Assembly (NCBI RefSeq): GCF_000740775.1
Contig: NZ_JFGS01000006.1
Location: 92,769 to 156,768 of the forward strand
Origin: Haematobacter missouriensis
GTDB lineage: Bacteria > Pseudomonadota > Alphaproteobacteria > Rhodobacterales > Rhodobacteraceae
Reading direction: 5' to 3'
Length of the DNA stretch: 64,000 nt
Position 1 is the first letter of the stretch; every line of letters starts with the position of its first letter. The position numbers were made by a program, and so were the translations under genes. Of the stretch, positions 1 through 8,567 are shown one piece after another. Below the pieces are notes generated by a model. That model did no database searches. It saw only the letters and a program-made list of their open reading frames with translations, and was not told the origin of the DNA.

Positions 1-1
1 G

Positions 2-409
2 CGCTCCGGGCGGATCATGCAGGGTGCCTCATACCCGGCGCTGGTCAACGGGCGGCACGTGATGACGCCGTCGCCCATCCCGCGCTGGGACGTGCCGAAG
101 CTCAACATGGCGCGGCACCTGACGCTGCTGTCGGCGGGGCGGGAAAAGCGCATCTTCGCGGTGCCGCCGTTTACGCCGGTGGAGCCGCTGGCGTTTTCCG
201 ACGTGCCCTACCGGGTGGAGGATCACGCCGGGCTCACCTGCGAGCGTACGGGCGTCAAGGGCTTTTTCATGAACGAAATTCCGCAGGCCGATGGCGGCTC
301 GATCCACGAGCTGTCGGACTCGGGCTATGCCGTCAAACACATCCGGGCGGCGGAGGGCGAAGGCGCCGCCCCGGGAGAAACATGGTATGTGAACGGGGTG
401 ATGAAATGA
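2..409 (+). CDS. phnJ: PhnJ-family C-P lyase core protein, C-terminal part, variant without the usual cysteines
   Basis: This is the last 135 codons of a PhnJ-family protein whose start lies left of the window. Family hallmarks are present: SGRIMQGASYPALVNGRHVM, TPSPIPRWD, AGREKRIFAVPPFTPVE and the FSDVPYRVE block. PhnJ of E. coli is a radical-SAM enzyme that cleaves the carbon-phosphorus bond of ribose-1-methylphosphonate 5-phosphate using a CX2CX21CX5C cysteine set near its C terminus. Here the corresponding stretch reads LTCERTG ... HELSDSGYAV. Only the first cysteine has a counterpart; the second is Thr, the third Leu and the last (the thiyl-radical Cys) Ala. The reading frame is intact and the gene overlaps phnK by ATGA, so this is not simple decay. 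Family membership is secure, but C-P lyase activity by the known mechanism is doubtful. Confidence 0.85.
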   Translation, partial: RSGRIMQGASYPALVNGRHVMTPSPIPRWDVPKLNMARHLTLLSAGREKRIFAVPPFTPVEPLAFSDVPYRVEDHAGLTCERTGVKGFFMNEIPQADGGSIHELSDSGYAVKHIRAAEGEGAAPGETWYVNGVMK

Positions 410-1218
410 CCCGGACTGCTGAAGGAATGCGTCGCGCCGCGCCGCGCCTGATGACGACGCCGCCGATCATGACGATGACCGGCATTTCCCGCCGCTTCGG
501 CAGGGTGACAGCGCTCGACGATGTGGATGTGACAGTCTATCCCGGCGAGGTTCTGGGCATCGTCGGCGAGAGCGGCTCTGGAAAATCCACGCTGCTGCGC
601 ATGATGAACCTTGAGGACACACCCGACACCGGTGACTACCGGCTGGCGATTCCGGGGGCGGAGGGCAATCTTTTCGACCTCGACCGTTACGGGCGGCGGA
701 TGCTCTGCGCGCGCCATGTGGGGATCGTCTATCAGAACCCGCATCTGGGGCTTCTGATGCGCAACTCCTCCTCCGGCAATGTCGCCGAACGGCTGCTGAT
801 CGCAGGGGAGCGTCGCTTCGCCACGCTGCGCGAGAAGGCGAAGGAGGCGTTGGCGGCATCTGAATTTCCGCTGGAGCGGATGGATGCGCGGCCGATCGAG
901 CTGTCGGGCGGGATGCAGCAACGGGTTCAGCTTGCCAAGGCCATCGCCCTGGAACCCGCGCTGCTGCTGCTGGACGAACCCACCACCGGGCTTGATGTCT
1001 CGGTGCAGGCGCTGGTGCTGGATACGCTGAAACGGCTGCAGCGCGACCGGTCGATCACCATGGTGCTGGTCAGCCATGATCTGGGCGTCATCCGCACCAT
1101 GGCGGACCGGGTGATGGTGATGCGCCGGGGGCGCGTGGTCGAGCAGGGGCTTGCCGATCAGATCTTCCAGGATCCGCAGCATGACTACACCCAGTCCCTC
1201 GTTCATGCCAAACTGTGA
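406..1218 (+). CDS. phnK: PhnK, ATPase subunit of the C-P lyase complex
   Basis: This 270-residue ABC-type ATPase has Walker A GESGSGKST near residue 46, signature LSGGMQQR and Walker B LLLLDEPTTGLD, then a D-loop/H-loop block ending SHDLGV. The pattern GEVLGIVGESGSGK, the N-terminal GNVAERLL region and DLGVIRTMADRVMVM match PhnK rather than transporter ATPases. In E. coli PhnK docks on the PhnGHIJ core and its ATPase is needed for phosphonate breakdown in vivo. The start at 406 is chosen because ATG overlaps the phnJ stop (ATGA), implying translational coupling. The N terminus carries about 20 extra residues before the ABC domain, so an internal Met near codon 16 is an alternative start. It belongs to a phnJKLM operon with overlapping or near-touching genes. 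Confidence 0.88.
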   Translation: MTRTAEGMRRAAPRLMTTPPIMTMTGISRRFGRVTALDDVDVTVYPGEVLGIVGESGSGKSTLLRMMNLEDTPDTGDYRLAIPGAEGNLFDLDRYGRRMLCARHVGIVYQNPHLGLLMRNSSSGNVAERLLIAGERRFATLREKAKEALAASEFPLERMDARPIELSGGMQQRVQLAKAIALEPALLLLDEPTTGLDVSVQALVLDTLKRLQRDRSITMVLVSHDLGVIRTMADRVMVMRRGRVVEQGLADQIFQDPQHDYTQSLVHAKL

Positions 1219-1222
1219 GGCG

Positions 1223-1942
1223 ATGATGATGCACCGCTCCCTCCCCGTGCTCGAAGTCGAAGGGCTCGCCAAGCATTTCGACATGCACCATCTCCACCAG
1301 CGCCTCCCGGCATTCGAGGGAGTGAGCTTCCGCCTGCACCCCGGGCAGTTCCTTCTCCTCAGCGGCCACAACGGCGCGGGCAAGTCCACGTTGCTGCGGA
1401 CGCTCTACCGGACCTATCTGCCGAAGGGCGGCCATATCTGGCTCAACACGGCGGAGGGGCGGATCGACCTTGCCACCGCGGCGGATGTCGATGTGGCGCT
1501 GCTCCGGCGGCGGGAGATCGGCTTCGTCACGCAATTTCTCATCGCCCGCCCCCGCGTCGCGGCAGAGGATATCGTGGCCGAACCGCTGCGCCTTGCCGGG
1601 CGCCCCGCAGCCGAGGCGCTGGAGGCCGCGCGCGCCGCCCTGGCGGAATTCGGGGTGAAGCGCGAGCTTTGGGCGGCCTATCCCTCCACCTTCTCGGGCG
1701 GAGAGCAGCAGAAGGTGAACCTCGCGCGCGCGCTCATCCTGCCGCAGCGGCTGCTGATGCTCGACGAGCCGACGGCCTCGCTCGACGCGGGCGCGCGGGG
1801 GGCGCTGGTGCGCCGGTTGCGGCAACTGAAAACCGAAGGCGTCGCGATGATCGGCGTCTTTCACCATCCCGGCGATGTGGCCGGGCTGATCGACGCAGAA
1901 CTCGACCTGTCCACGAAGGAGTTGGAACATGTGGCTCAGTGA
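1223..1942 (+). CDS. phnL: PhnL, second ABC-type ATPase of the C-P lyase system
   Basis: About 240 residues. Walker A GHNGAGKST, Q-loop GFVTQFL, signature FSGGEQQKVNLAR and Walker B LLMLDEPTASLD are all present, and the end of the domain reads GVFHHPGD, typical of PhnL. PhnL is needed with PhnGHI for making the phosphonate-ribose triphosphate intermediate and can form a dual-ATPase assembly with PhnK. Three consecutive ATG codons (1223, 1226, 1229) follow a GAGG at 1217-1220. The third has the best spacing (8 nt), so the true start may be 1229. The gene begins 4 nt after phnK and overlaps phnM by 14 nt. Confidence 0.87.
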   Translation: MMMHRSLPVLEVEGLAKHFDMHHLHQRLPAFEGVSFRLHPGQFLLLSGHNGAGKSTLLRTLYRTYLPKGGHIWLNTAEGRIDLATAADVDVALLRRREIGFVTQFLIARPRVAAEDIVAEPLRLAGRPAAEALEAARAALAEFGVKRELWAAYPSTFSGGEQQKVNLARALILPQRLLMLDEPTASLDAGARGALVRRLRQLKTEGVAMIGVFHHPGDVAGLIDAELDLSTKELEHVAQ

Positions 1943-3134
1943 TTTCCGGGTCGTCCTGCCGGACGACGTGCTGGAGAGCGGCTCCGTCCGTGTGGAAGAC
2001 GGCCGGATTGCCGATATCGTCGAAGGCCCCGTCGCGGGCGCGGCGGTCGTGGGTGACGGGCTTCTGCTCATGCCGGGCTTCATCGACATGCATGGCGACA
2101 TGATCGAGCGGGAGGTGGAGCCGCGCCCCTCCGTCCACATGCCGCTGGAGCTGGGCATCCGCGATCTGGACAGGAAGCTGGCCGGCTCGGGCTTCACCAC
2201 CGCCTATGCGGCGCTGTCCTTCAGCCCCGCCTCCACCTACGGGCACCTCAGGAGCTATGACCACACGACGGAGGTCATCCGCGCGCTTCGCCGGATGCGG
2301 GGCGATCTGCTCATCGAGCATCGCGTTCATGCCCGGTTCGAGATCACCTTTCCCAAGGCGCTCGACGTGGTGCATGAACTGATCTCCGAGGGGAGCGTTG
2401 AGCTTATCTCCCTCACCGATCATACGCCGGGGCAGGGCCAGTATCGCGACATCGAACGGGTGGTAGAGCGGACCATGGCGGAAAAGGGTCTCTCGGCGGA
2501 GGAAGCGGCTGCCGCCGTGGCAGAGCGCATTGCCGAACGCACCCGCCCGGAGGAGGAGCTGGCCGCCACTCTCTCCCGCATCTCCACCGCCTGTCACGCG
2601 CATGGCGTGGCGCTGGCGAGCCATGATGACGATACCGTGGCCAAGGTGGGAATCATGGCAGCGCTTGGCGTCTGCATCAGCGAATTCCCGGTGACGGAGG
2701 AAGCGGCGGTGGAGGCGCGCAGTCGCGGGCTGGCGACGGTGATGGGTGCGCCGAACGCGCTCCGCGGCCAAAGCTATTCCGGCAACCTATCGGCCCGCGC
2801 GGCGCATGCGGCGGGCCTGCTGGATATCCTTGCCTCCGACTATCACCCCTCCGCGATGCTGCCTGCCGTTCTGGAGCTGGCCAAGAGTGATCCGAACGGG
2901 CTGGCGGGTGCCGCACGACTGTCCGCCGGAAACGTGGCGGAGGCGCTGGGGCTGAAGGATCGCGGTGCCATCGCCATCGGGCGCCGCGCCGACCTGATCG
3001 CCGCCACGGACGAAGGGCTGGGCCATGTCGTCGCCACGTTGCGGGGCGGGCGGATGGTCTATTCCAACGGTCGTCTGGACAGCGGGGCCTTCCGTGCGGC
3101 GCGGCCGGTCAGGGCGGTCGCGGCGGTGTCGTGA
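1929..3134 (+). CDS. phnM: PhnM, alpha-D-ribose 1-methylphosphonate 5-triphosphate diphosphatase
   Basis: A 401-residue amidohydrolase-superfamily protein. In the pathway PhnM removes pyrophosphate from the ribosyl triphosphate phosphonate to give the PhnJ substrate. Visible landmarks are the first metal motif MPGFIDMHGDMIE, EHRVHARFEI, the LTDHTPGQGQY block, ALASHDDDT, MGAPNALRG and the late metal-binding ILASDYHPS, all at PhnM positions. The usual HTDN of the first motif is HGDM here, keeping His and Asp. The start codon at 1929 overlaps the end of phnL. It is the last gene of the operon and converges on glk with only 3 bp between the stop codons and no terminator hairpin visible. Confidence 0.87.
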   Translation: MWLSDFRVVLPDDVLESGSVRVEDGRIADIVEGPVAGAAVVGDGLLLMPGFIDMHGDMIEREVEPRPSVHMPLELGIRDLDRKLAGSGFTTAYAALSFSPASTYGHLRSYDHTTEVIRALRRMRGDLLIEHRVHARFEITFPKALDVVHELISEGSVELISLTDHTPGQGQYRDIERVVERTMAEKGLSAEEAAAAVAERIAERTRPEEELAATLSRISTACHAHGVALASHDDDTVAKVGIMAALGVCISEFPVTEEAAVEARSRGLATVMGAPNALRGQSYSGNLSARAAHAAGLLDILASDYHPSAMLPAVLELAKSDPNGLAGAARLSAGNVAEALGLKDRGAIAIGRRADLIAATDEGLGHVVATLRGGRMVYSNGRLDSGAFRAARPVRAVAAVS

Positions 3135-3137
3135 CGG

Positions 3138-4094
3138 TCAGGGCGCCGTGCAGGCAAGATAGGCGGCGCAGCCCGTGAGGGCTGCGAAGTCGTCCTCGAT
3201 CACCGACAGGCTGAAGTCGGCCATGAAGGGGCCGAAGCGCCCCTTCTCCCTGAAGGCGTCCGACAGGCCGAAGGTGTTGAACCACGGCAGGAAGGCGCGG
3301 GCTACCCCGCCGATCAGGTAGATCCCGCCAAACGGCAGGTGGATCAGCGCCAGATCACCGGCGACGGCGCCGAGCAGGCGAACGAAGATCCGACCCGCCT
3401 CCATCGCGCGCGGCTCACCGGCCTCCAGCGCGGCCATGACGGCGGCGGTATCGCGGGGCGGCGCGCCACCGTCGAGCCAGGCGTCTATCCGCGCCACGCC
3501 GCGCCCGGAAAGAATATCCTCCACCCCCACGAAGCCATGCACGCCTTCCAGCGCGCGCACGAGCGACAGCGCCTTTTCCGTGCGGATCGGTAAGGTGACA
3601 TGGCCCGCCTCGGACGGCAGGACGACCCGTCCCGCAGCGGTTTCGTGCACGGCGGCGGCATTGAAGCCGGTGCCCACCCCGATCACCAACCGGGTGGCAC
3701 CCGGCCCTGCGTTGCTCCCGGCAAAGACCGGCGTGATCTCCCCCTCCGGTATCGCGTCGAGCGCGTAGCCCTGCGCCACGAGATCGTTCAGCACTGCCGC
3801 CCTGTCCGCCCCCGTCGCGTCGCGGAGGAGGTCGCGATCAGCGGACCAGTCGAGATTGGTCAGCCGCCCGACATGGTCCCGCACCGGCCCGGCAATGGCC
3901 GCGCAGGCGCTGTCGCAACGCTGCAGCCCCATGTCCGCGCCGAACTGGCGCAACACTTCCGCCAGCGAGCCATGGCGGGTGTTGGCGAAGCGGCGGATGG
4001 TGGCCGCATCGACCTTGCCGCCCCGGGCGATGGCGACACGGGTATTGGTGCCGCCCACATCGGCAACCACATCGATCCGTTCGGGTGTCTGCAT
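3138..4094 (-). CDS. glk: Glucokinase
   Basis: 318 residues of the ROK-independent Glk family (EC 2.7.1.2), cytosolic, phosphorylating glucose with ATP. The N-terminal phosphate-binding motif is VADVGGTNTRVAI. The LNDLVAQGYAL block (catalytic-Asp region), VIGVGTGFNAAAV and PSEAGHVTLP are classical Glk signatures, and IYLIGGVARAF closes the C-terminal domain. It is the last gene of a LacI-regulated sugar operon and lies 92 bp after the GH63-type glycosidase gene, so it probably phosphorylates the glucose that enzyme releases. The 4095-4186 spacer contains a GC-rich dyad (CGCGCGG ... CCGCGCG). Confidence 0.9.
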   Translation of the reverse strand: MQTPERIDVVADVGGTNTRVAIARGGKVDAATIRRFANTRHGSLAEVLRQFGADMGLQRCDSACAAIAGPVRDHVGRLTNLDWSADRDLLRDATGADRAAVLNDLVAQGYALDAIPEGEITPVFAGSNAGPGATRLVIGVGTGFNAAAVHETAAGRVVLPSEAGHVTLPIRTEKALSLVRALEGVHGFVGVEDILSGRGVARIDAWLDGGAPPRDTAAVMAALEAGEPRAMEAGRIFVRLLGAVAGDLALIHLPFGGIYLIGGVARAFLPWFNTFGLSDAFREKGRFGPFMADFSLSVIEDDFAALTGCAAYLACTAP

Positions 4095-4186
4095 GTCTGG
4101 CCTCCGCTCGGTTTTCTCCTGTTTGCACTGAGCGAGCGCGCGGTTCCAGCCCGTCGGGCCGAAAGCCGCGCGGAAACGGAGCGGGA

Positions 4187-5446
4187 TCAGGCGGTCAGGG
4201 CGCGGAAATGCAGATAGGCGGCCGCGCTCCAGGAGAAACCCTGTCCGCCCAAGCCCTCTCCCGTGCCGGGGTGGAAATACTCGACGAAACCCGCGGTTTC
4301 CATCGCCCGGCTGACGGAATCGCGGAGCGTCCGGGCCAGGTCCGGCACCCCGTTCCGGTCAAGCCCGGCGGCGAGCAGCCAGTCGATGACGGGCCAGACC
4401 GGCCCCCGCCAGTAGCGGCGCGGCTCATAGGCCGGGCTGTCGGCGGGCGTCGTGGGGAAGGCCACGCGGAGCCCCTGCATCCACTGCCGCATCTCCGTAA
4501 CCGCCGCATCGCGGATGTCGACGGGCAGATCAAGTGCGAGCAGCGGGATGAAGCCGGCCTGCGTGGGCGTGGCCACATCGGTTCCGGCGATCAGGTCACG
4601 GATGAGAAAGCGGCGATGCTCCGGCGACCAGCGGGACAGAAGCGCCGCACGGGAGCGCGCTGTCATCGCGCGAAGCTCCTCTCCTGCTTCCGGCAGGGCC
4701 AGCGCCTCTGCTACCGTCAGCAGATCCTCCCCCGCTTTCAGCAGGATCGCGGTCGTCTGCACGCAGCCCATGCGGAAGGGCGCGGCCGCCCACTGCCGCG
4801 CCGGTTCCCAGCCGCACTCCGCGTAGGTGTCCACAAGGTGGATGAACCGCTGGTAATCTTCATCCCGCGGTCGCATGGCGGGATCCACATGGCCGGTGTC
4901 CTTGCGGCGCACCGGTTCCCGTGTGGTGGTGGGCACGCGGGAGAGCGCCTCATCCCATGCGGGTGAATTATCCGATCCGCTCTCCCACGGGTGGAGCAAG
5001 GCCACCAGGCCGGTCCCCTCCGGGTCGCGGGCCGAATACCACCAGCGATGCCAGCGGAGCGCCGCATCGAACAGCGGGCGGATGCGGGCCTCCGGCGCCC
5101 CCCGCTCATGCAGTACGCGCACCGCCATGCCGAAAACCGGCGGCTGGGTGATGCCGGACGTGGCCACAGCATTCTCCGTGCGCCAGACCTCGGGTCCGGG
5201 GTAGTAGCTGTCGCTTGGCTGGTGGAACACGATCTGCGGGATCATGCCGTCCGGCCACTGCCCCTCCGCGAGCCGCTCCAGCTCCCGGCAGCCGCGGTCG
5301 ACGTCATAGGTTGCGAACCCCATGGCGACAAAGGCAGAATCCCAGTTCCACTGAAACGGGTAGAGCCGATCGGTCGGCAGGGTATATCCGCCCCTGTCAT
5401 TGCGGGCGAGGACGGCCTTGGCGGCGGCGATGTGATCGGGTGTCAT
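4187..5446 (-). CDS. GH63-type glycosidase (trehalase / mannosylglycerate-glucosylglycerate hydrolase-like)
   Basis: 419 residues forming a predicted (alpha/alpha)6 toroid, with no signal peptide, so cytoplasmic. Clan GH-G features are WNWDSAF (residues 33-39), GMIPQIVFH, the acid motif HPWESGSDNSPAWD (152-165), WRGPVWPVIDWLL near 350 and EYFHPGTGEG with GFSWSAA near the C terminus. These fit GH63 and its small bacterial relatives that hydrolyse alpha-glucosides or glycosylglycerates. The precise substrate is not readable from sequence. It sits 12 bp after the ABC ATPase gene and before glucokinase, so a glucose-containing imported solute is likely. Glucosylglycerate or a short alpha-glucoside are reasonable guesses only. 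Confidence 0.8.
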   Translation of the reverse strand: MTPDHIAAAKAVLARNDRGGYTLPTDRLYPFQWNWDSAFVAMGFATYDVDRGCRELERLAEGQWPDGMIPQIVFHQPSDSYYPGPEVWRTENAVATSGITQPPVFGMAVRVLHERGAPEARIRPLFDAALRWHRWWYSARDPEGTGLVALLHPWESGSDNSPAWDEALSRVPTTTREPVRRKDTGHVDPAMRPRDEDYQRFIHLVDTYAECGWEPARQWAAAPFRMGCVQTTAILLKAGEDLLTVAEALALPEAGEELRAMTARSRAALLSRWSPEHRRFLIRDLIAGTDVATPTQAGFIPLLALDLPVDIRDAAVTEMRQWMQGLRVAFPTTPADSPAYEPRRYWRGPVWPVIDWLLAAGLDRNGVPDLARTLRDSVSRAMETAGFVEYFHPGTGEGLGGQGFSWSAAAYLHFRALTA

Positions 5447-5458
5447 GGGAATGTCCGG

Positions 5459-6508
5459 TCAGGCTGAAAGGCTGCGTCCGCTCTCGGGTGAGAGCCAGAC
5501 AAGGCGGGTAGTGTCCGGTGCAAGGGCGATCTCTTCCCCCGGTCGGATGACCTCTCCGGGCGGCAGGCTCACACGGACCGGCTCTCCGGCGATGGTGCCA
5601 GTGAGGAGGAGGTGGGAGCCCATCGGTTCGGCCACGCGGACGGTCATCGGCAGACCCTCGCCCGCAATCGCCCGCTGGACGGCTTCCCCGCGCAGGCCAA
5701 GCGTCACGGTCGCGCCTGATCCGGGCGGGGCGGCGACACGAAAACCACCGAGCGCCACTGCACCATTTTCCACGGGCAGCGTCAGGAAGTTCATGGGCGG
5801 ATTGCCGATGAAGCCGCCGACGAAGCGCGTCGTGGGCCGATCATAAATCTCCACGGGCGAACCGATCTGCTCCACCACGCCGTCGTGCATCACCGCGATC
5901 CTGTCGGACAGGCCCATCGCCTCCGTCTGGTCGTGGGTAACGTAGAGCGTGGTGGTTCCGGCCTCCGCCAGCACCTGCTTCAGCTCCGTCCGCATCTCCA
6001 GCCGCAGCAGCGCGTCGAGGTTGGAAAGCGGCTCGTCCATCAGGAGCACTGCCGGTTCGACGGCAAGCGCCCGCGCCACTGCTACCCGCTGCCGCTGGCC
6101 CCCGGAGAGCTTGTTCGGATAGCGGTCGAGATAGGGCTCGATATGCAAAAGCGCCGCGGCCCTTGCGACCTGCGCTGTCACGCGGGCCTCCTCCGCCTTC
6201 TGCATCCTGAGACCGAAGGCCACGTTCTCCCGCACGGTCATATGGGGAAAGACCGCGTAGTTCTGGAACACCATGGCCAGTCCGCGGTCCTTCGGTTCCA
6301 GACCGAGCACCGAGCGGGCGCCGATGCGGACATCCCCGGAGGTCGCCGTCTCCAGACCCGCGACGATGCGGAGCAGCGTGGTCTTGCCGCAGCCGGCGGG
6401 GCCGAGGAGGGAGACGAATTCTCCGTCCCGGACGGTGAGGGACACTTCCTTCAGCGCGTCGGTGGCGCCGAAACGCTTCCGTATGCGGTCAATGACGATA
6501 TCAGCCAT
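5459..6508 (-). CDS. Sugar ABC transporter ATP-binding protein (MalK/UgpC type)
   Basis: 349 residues. The ATPase half has Walker A GPAGCGKTT, the Q-loop MVFQNYAVFPHMTV, signature LSGGQRQRVAVARA, Walker B VLLMDEPLSNLD and a switch His in VTHDQTEAMG. A C-terminal MOP/TOBE-like regulatory region (about residues 235-349) contains RPTTRFVGGFIGNPPMNF, the signature of the MalK/UgpC subfamily that energises carbohydrate importers. It lies in a block with two permeases and a periplasmic binding protein and ends 12 bp before the glycosidase gene, consistent with one operon from 10864 leftwards. Confidence 0.9.
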   Translation of the reverse strand: MADIVIDRIRKRFGATDALKEVSLTVRDGEFVSLLGPAGCGKTTLLRIVAGLETATSGDVRIGARSVLGLEPKDRGLAMVFQNYAVFPHMTVRENVAFGLRMQKAEEARVTAQVARAAALLHIEPYLDRYPNKLSGGQRQRVAVARALAVEPAVLLMDEPLSNLDALLRLEMRTELKQVLAEAGTTTLYVTHDQTEAMGLSDRIAVMHDGVVEQIGSPVEIYDRPTTRFVGGFIGNPPMNFLTLPVENGAVALGGFRVAAPPGSGATVTLGLRGEAVQRAIAGEGLPMTVRVAEPMGSHLLLTGTIAGEPVRVSLPPGEVIRPGEEIALAPDTTRLVWLSPESGRSLSA

Positions 6509-6523
6509 GGATGGATCTTCCGG

Positions 6524-7366
6524 TCATTTCGACGAAACGCCCCATATCGCGAACAGGTAACGCCGAACGGCGAAGATGAACGCGACAGAGGGCACGATGA
6601 GCAGCAGCCCGCCTGCAAAGCGATAGTGGAGCGGGCTTTCCGACAGGACGGTGAGCAGATAGGCGGTGAGCGTCCGGTTGCGGACGGTCAGGACGGAGGC
6701 CGCGAACACCTCGTTCCACGAGATGACGAAGGCGAACACCGCCGTCGCCGCGAATCCGGGCAGCGCCAGCGGCACGACGATGCGGAAGAACGCCTTCAGC
6801 CGCGAGCAGCCGAAGACCCATGCGGCCTCCTCCAGCTCCCGCGGGACGCCCATGAAGATGCCCTGCGTCACCAGCGCCGCAAAGGGCAGCGCGAGGATGG
6901 TGTGGATCAGCCCGACGCCCAGCACCGTGTCATAAAGACCGAGCCGGATGTAGGACACCGTGAGCGGCAGGGCCAGAACCGCCAGCGGGAAGGCGCGGGT
7001 CAGAAGCACCATGACCCGGAACAGGTTCTTGCCGCGAAAGTCGTACCGGGCGAGCGCATAGCCGGCGGGCGCGCCCAGCAGCAGCGACAGCAGCACCGTG
7101 ATCCCCGCCGCCCAGAGCGAGTTCAGCAGGGCCGTGATCAGCCCCTCCGTCTGGAGAAAGACCATGAACGCATCGAGCGAGACATTGGTGGGCAGAATGG
7201 TCTTGGGCCATTGGTAAACTCCCTGCCTGCCCCCGAAGGCGCCAAGCGCAAGCAGATAGATCGGCACCAGAACCCAGGCGCAGAGCACGGCGATCCCGGC
7301 CCAGAACAGCAGGCGGCGCGCGGCGGGCACGCTGGGAGGGGCGGCGGTCACGGGTGTATCGCTCAT
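6524..7366 (-). CDS. Carbohydrate ABC transporter permease (MalG type)
   Basis: 280 residues with about six hydrophobic segments. The EAA loop for docking to the ATPase reads ELEEAAWVFGCSRLKAFFRIVVPLALPG, of which EAAWVFG...P.ALPG is the diagnostic pattern of CUT1 permeases. The N-terminal segment WAGIAVLCAWVLVPIYLLALG and the C-terminal IVPSVAFIFAVRRYLF are typical of the MalG-like partner. The start overlaps the stop of the preceding permease by 4 bp (ATGA), showing tight coupling. Substrate is unknown; the operon context suggests an alpha-glucoside-like compound. Confidence 0.9.
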   Translation of the reverse strand: MSDTPVTAAPPSVPAARRLLFWAGIAVLCAWVLVPIYLLALGAFGGRQGVYQWPKTILPTNVSLDAFMVFLQTEGLITALLNSLWAAGITVLLSLLLGAPAGYALARYDFRGKNLFRVMVLLTRAFPLAVLALPLTVSYIRLGLYDTVLGVGLIHTILALPFAALVTQGIFMGVPRELEEAAWVFGCSRLKAFFRIVVPLALPGFAATAVFAFVISWNEVFAASVLTVRNRTLTAYLLTVLSESPLHYRFAGGLLLIVPSVAFIFAVRRYLFAIWGVSSK

Positions 7367-8211
7367 GGCAGCCGCTCCGGATCGACCTTGATGGCTTTCA
7401 GGTAAACGAATGTCGCGGCGAGCGAGATCACCATGATCAGCACGGCATAGGCCCCTGCCACCGCATAGTTCTGGTTGTCATGCTGCCAGACGTAGGTTTC
7501 GCCCATCAGCACCGGGAAGTTCCGTCCGCCGAGCGCATAGACGACCGCAAACACCTCGAACGCCAGAACGGTGCGCAGGATGAGGGCGGATTGCAGCGCC
7601 GGGCGGATGAGGGGCAGGGTGATCTTGGTGAACCGTGTCCAGCGCGACGCGCCGAAGACCGCTGCCGCCTCGCCGAAATCCTTCGGCACCTGATTCAGCC
7701 CCGCGACGATCACGATGAGCACGATGGCGGTGGAACGCCAGATCTCCGCCGCGACCACGCCGAAGAACAGCGCGACCGGCGTCTGGTAGGTGAGCCAGGC
7801 CGTCTGCCGGGGGATCACGCCCAGCATGTAGAGCAGGCTGTTGAGATAACCCGAGTTCTGCAGGATGGAGAGCCAGACCAGCCCTGCCGCCAGATCGGAT
7901 ATCGCAAGCGGGATCGTCCAGATCCACAGGATCGTCTCCCGCCCCCGCCCGATCTTGGCCACCATCGTCCCCATGAGCAGCGACAACGCCACCTGCACGG
8001 GAACGACGATCGCCGTCAGCAGCAGCATATTGCGAAGCGCCGGGGCGAAATTCAGATCTCCCGCCATCCGCCGGACATGGTCGAGCGTCGGCTGCCCGCC
8101 GTCGGAGAAGGCCAGCCAGACCGTCTGCACCAGCGGGATGAGGAACAGCACCACCAGAAACACGCTGGCGGGCAGGATGAGCAGATAGGGCGTCCAGCGT
8201 CTTTCGGGCAT
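7363..8211 (-). CDS. Carbohydrate ABC transporter permease (MalF type)
   Basis: 282 residues, six predicted transmembrane helices, starting with LILPASVFLVVLFLIPLVQTVWLAF, a typical first helix of MalF/UgpA-like CUT1 permeases. The EAA loop is visible as DFGEAAAVFGASRWTRFTKITLPLIRP. A GGAT sequence lies just before the ATG. It is separated from the upstream binding-protein gene by 356 bp containing a strong hairpin, and overlaps the MalG-type gene by 4 bp. The two permeases form a heterodimer that would work with the ATPase at 5459-6508. Confidence 0.9.
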   Translation of the reverse strand: MPERRWTPYLLILPASVFLVVLFLIPLVQTVWLAFSDGGQPTLDHVRRMAGDLNFAPALRNMLLLTAIVVPVQVALSLLMGTMVAKIGRGRETILWIWTIPLAISDLAAGLVWLSILQNSGYLNSLLYMLGVIPRQTAWLTYQTPVALFFGVVAAEIWRSTAIVLIVIVAGLNQVPKDFGEAAAVFGASRWTRFTKITLPLIRPALQSALILRTVLAFEVFAVVYALGGRNFPVLMGETYVWQHDNQNYAVAGAYAVLIMVISLAATFVYLKAIKVDPERLP

Positions 8212-8433
8212 GGTATCCTGCGTGACTGGGGCTTCCGGGGCGACGTTTCCAGATCAGAAATGGCGCCCCGGGGACTGCGATGGTGGCGGTGGTGGATACC
8301 GGCCAGAGAAGCGGTGGGCCTCGACCGGCAGGTTTCCGGGAAGGGTTTTGCGGGTCACCGGGTCTCAGGGTCTTCGGGTTGCCGAGGGAAGCCGGTTATG
8401 GGGGCCGATATGGCCTGGCATGAAGGCCGGGTC

Positions 8434-8457
8434 CGGCGGGCGGCGAACCGCCCGCCG
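8434..8457 (-). other. Intercistronic GC hairpin after the binding-protein gene
   Basis: A perfect 10-bp stem (CGGCGGGCGG / CCGCCCGCCG) closed by a 4-nt loop, TTCG on the transcribed minus strand. There is no T-tract. It lies in the 356-bp spacer 8212-8567, in which I see no gene. Such hairpins between the binding-protein gene and the permease genes of ABC operons commonly stabilise the upstream message and allow more binding protein than permease. That role is inferred here. The same spacer also holds four 8-bp units of the type CGGGTCNN at 8351-8382. Confidence 0.55.
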
Positions 8458-8567
8458 TCCGTCTCTGACGGATCAGGGGGGAGGGATGATCCGCCGGGAC
8501 AGCGGTGCGCCGGGGAGGGCGGCGCGATCCGCCGGTGCCGTCATGTCAGTGGGCGCTCCTTCATCCC

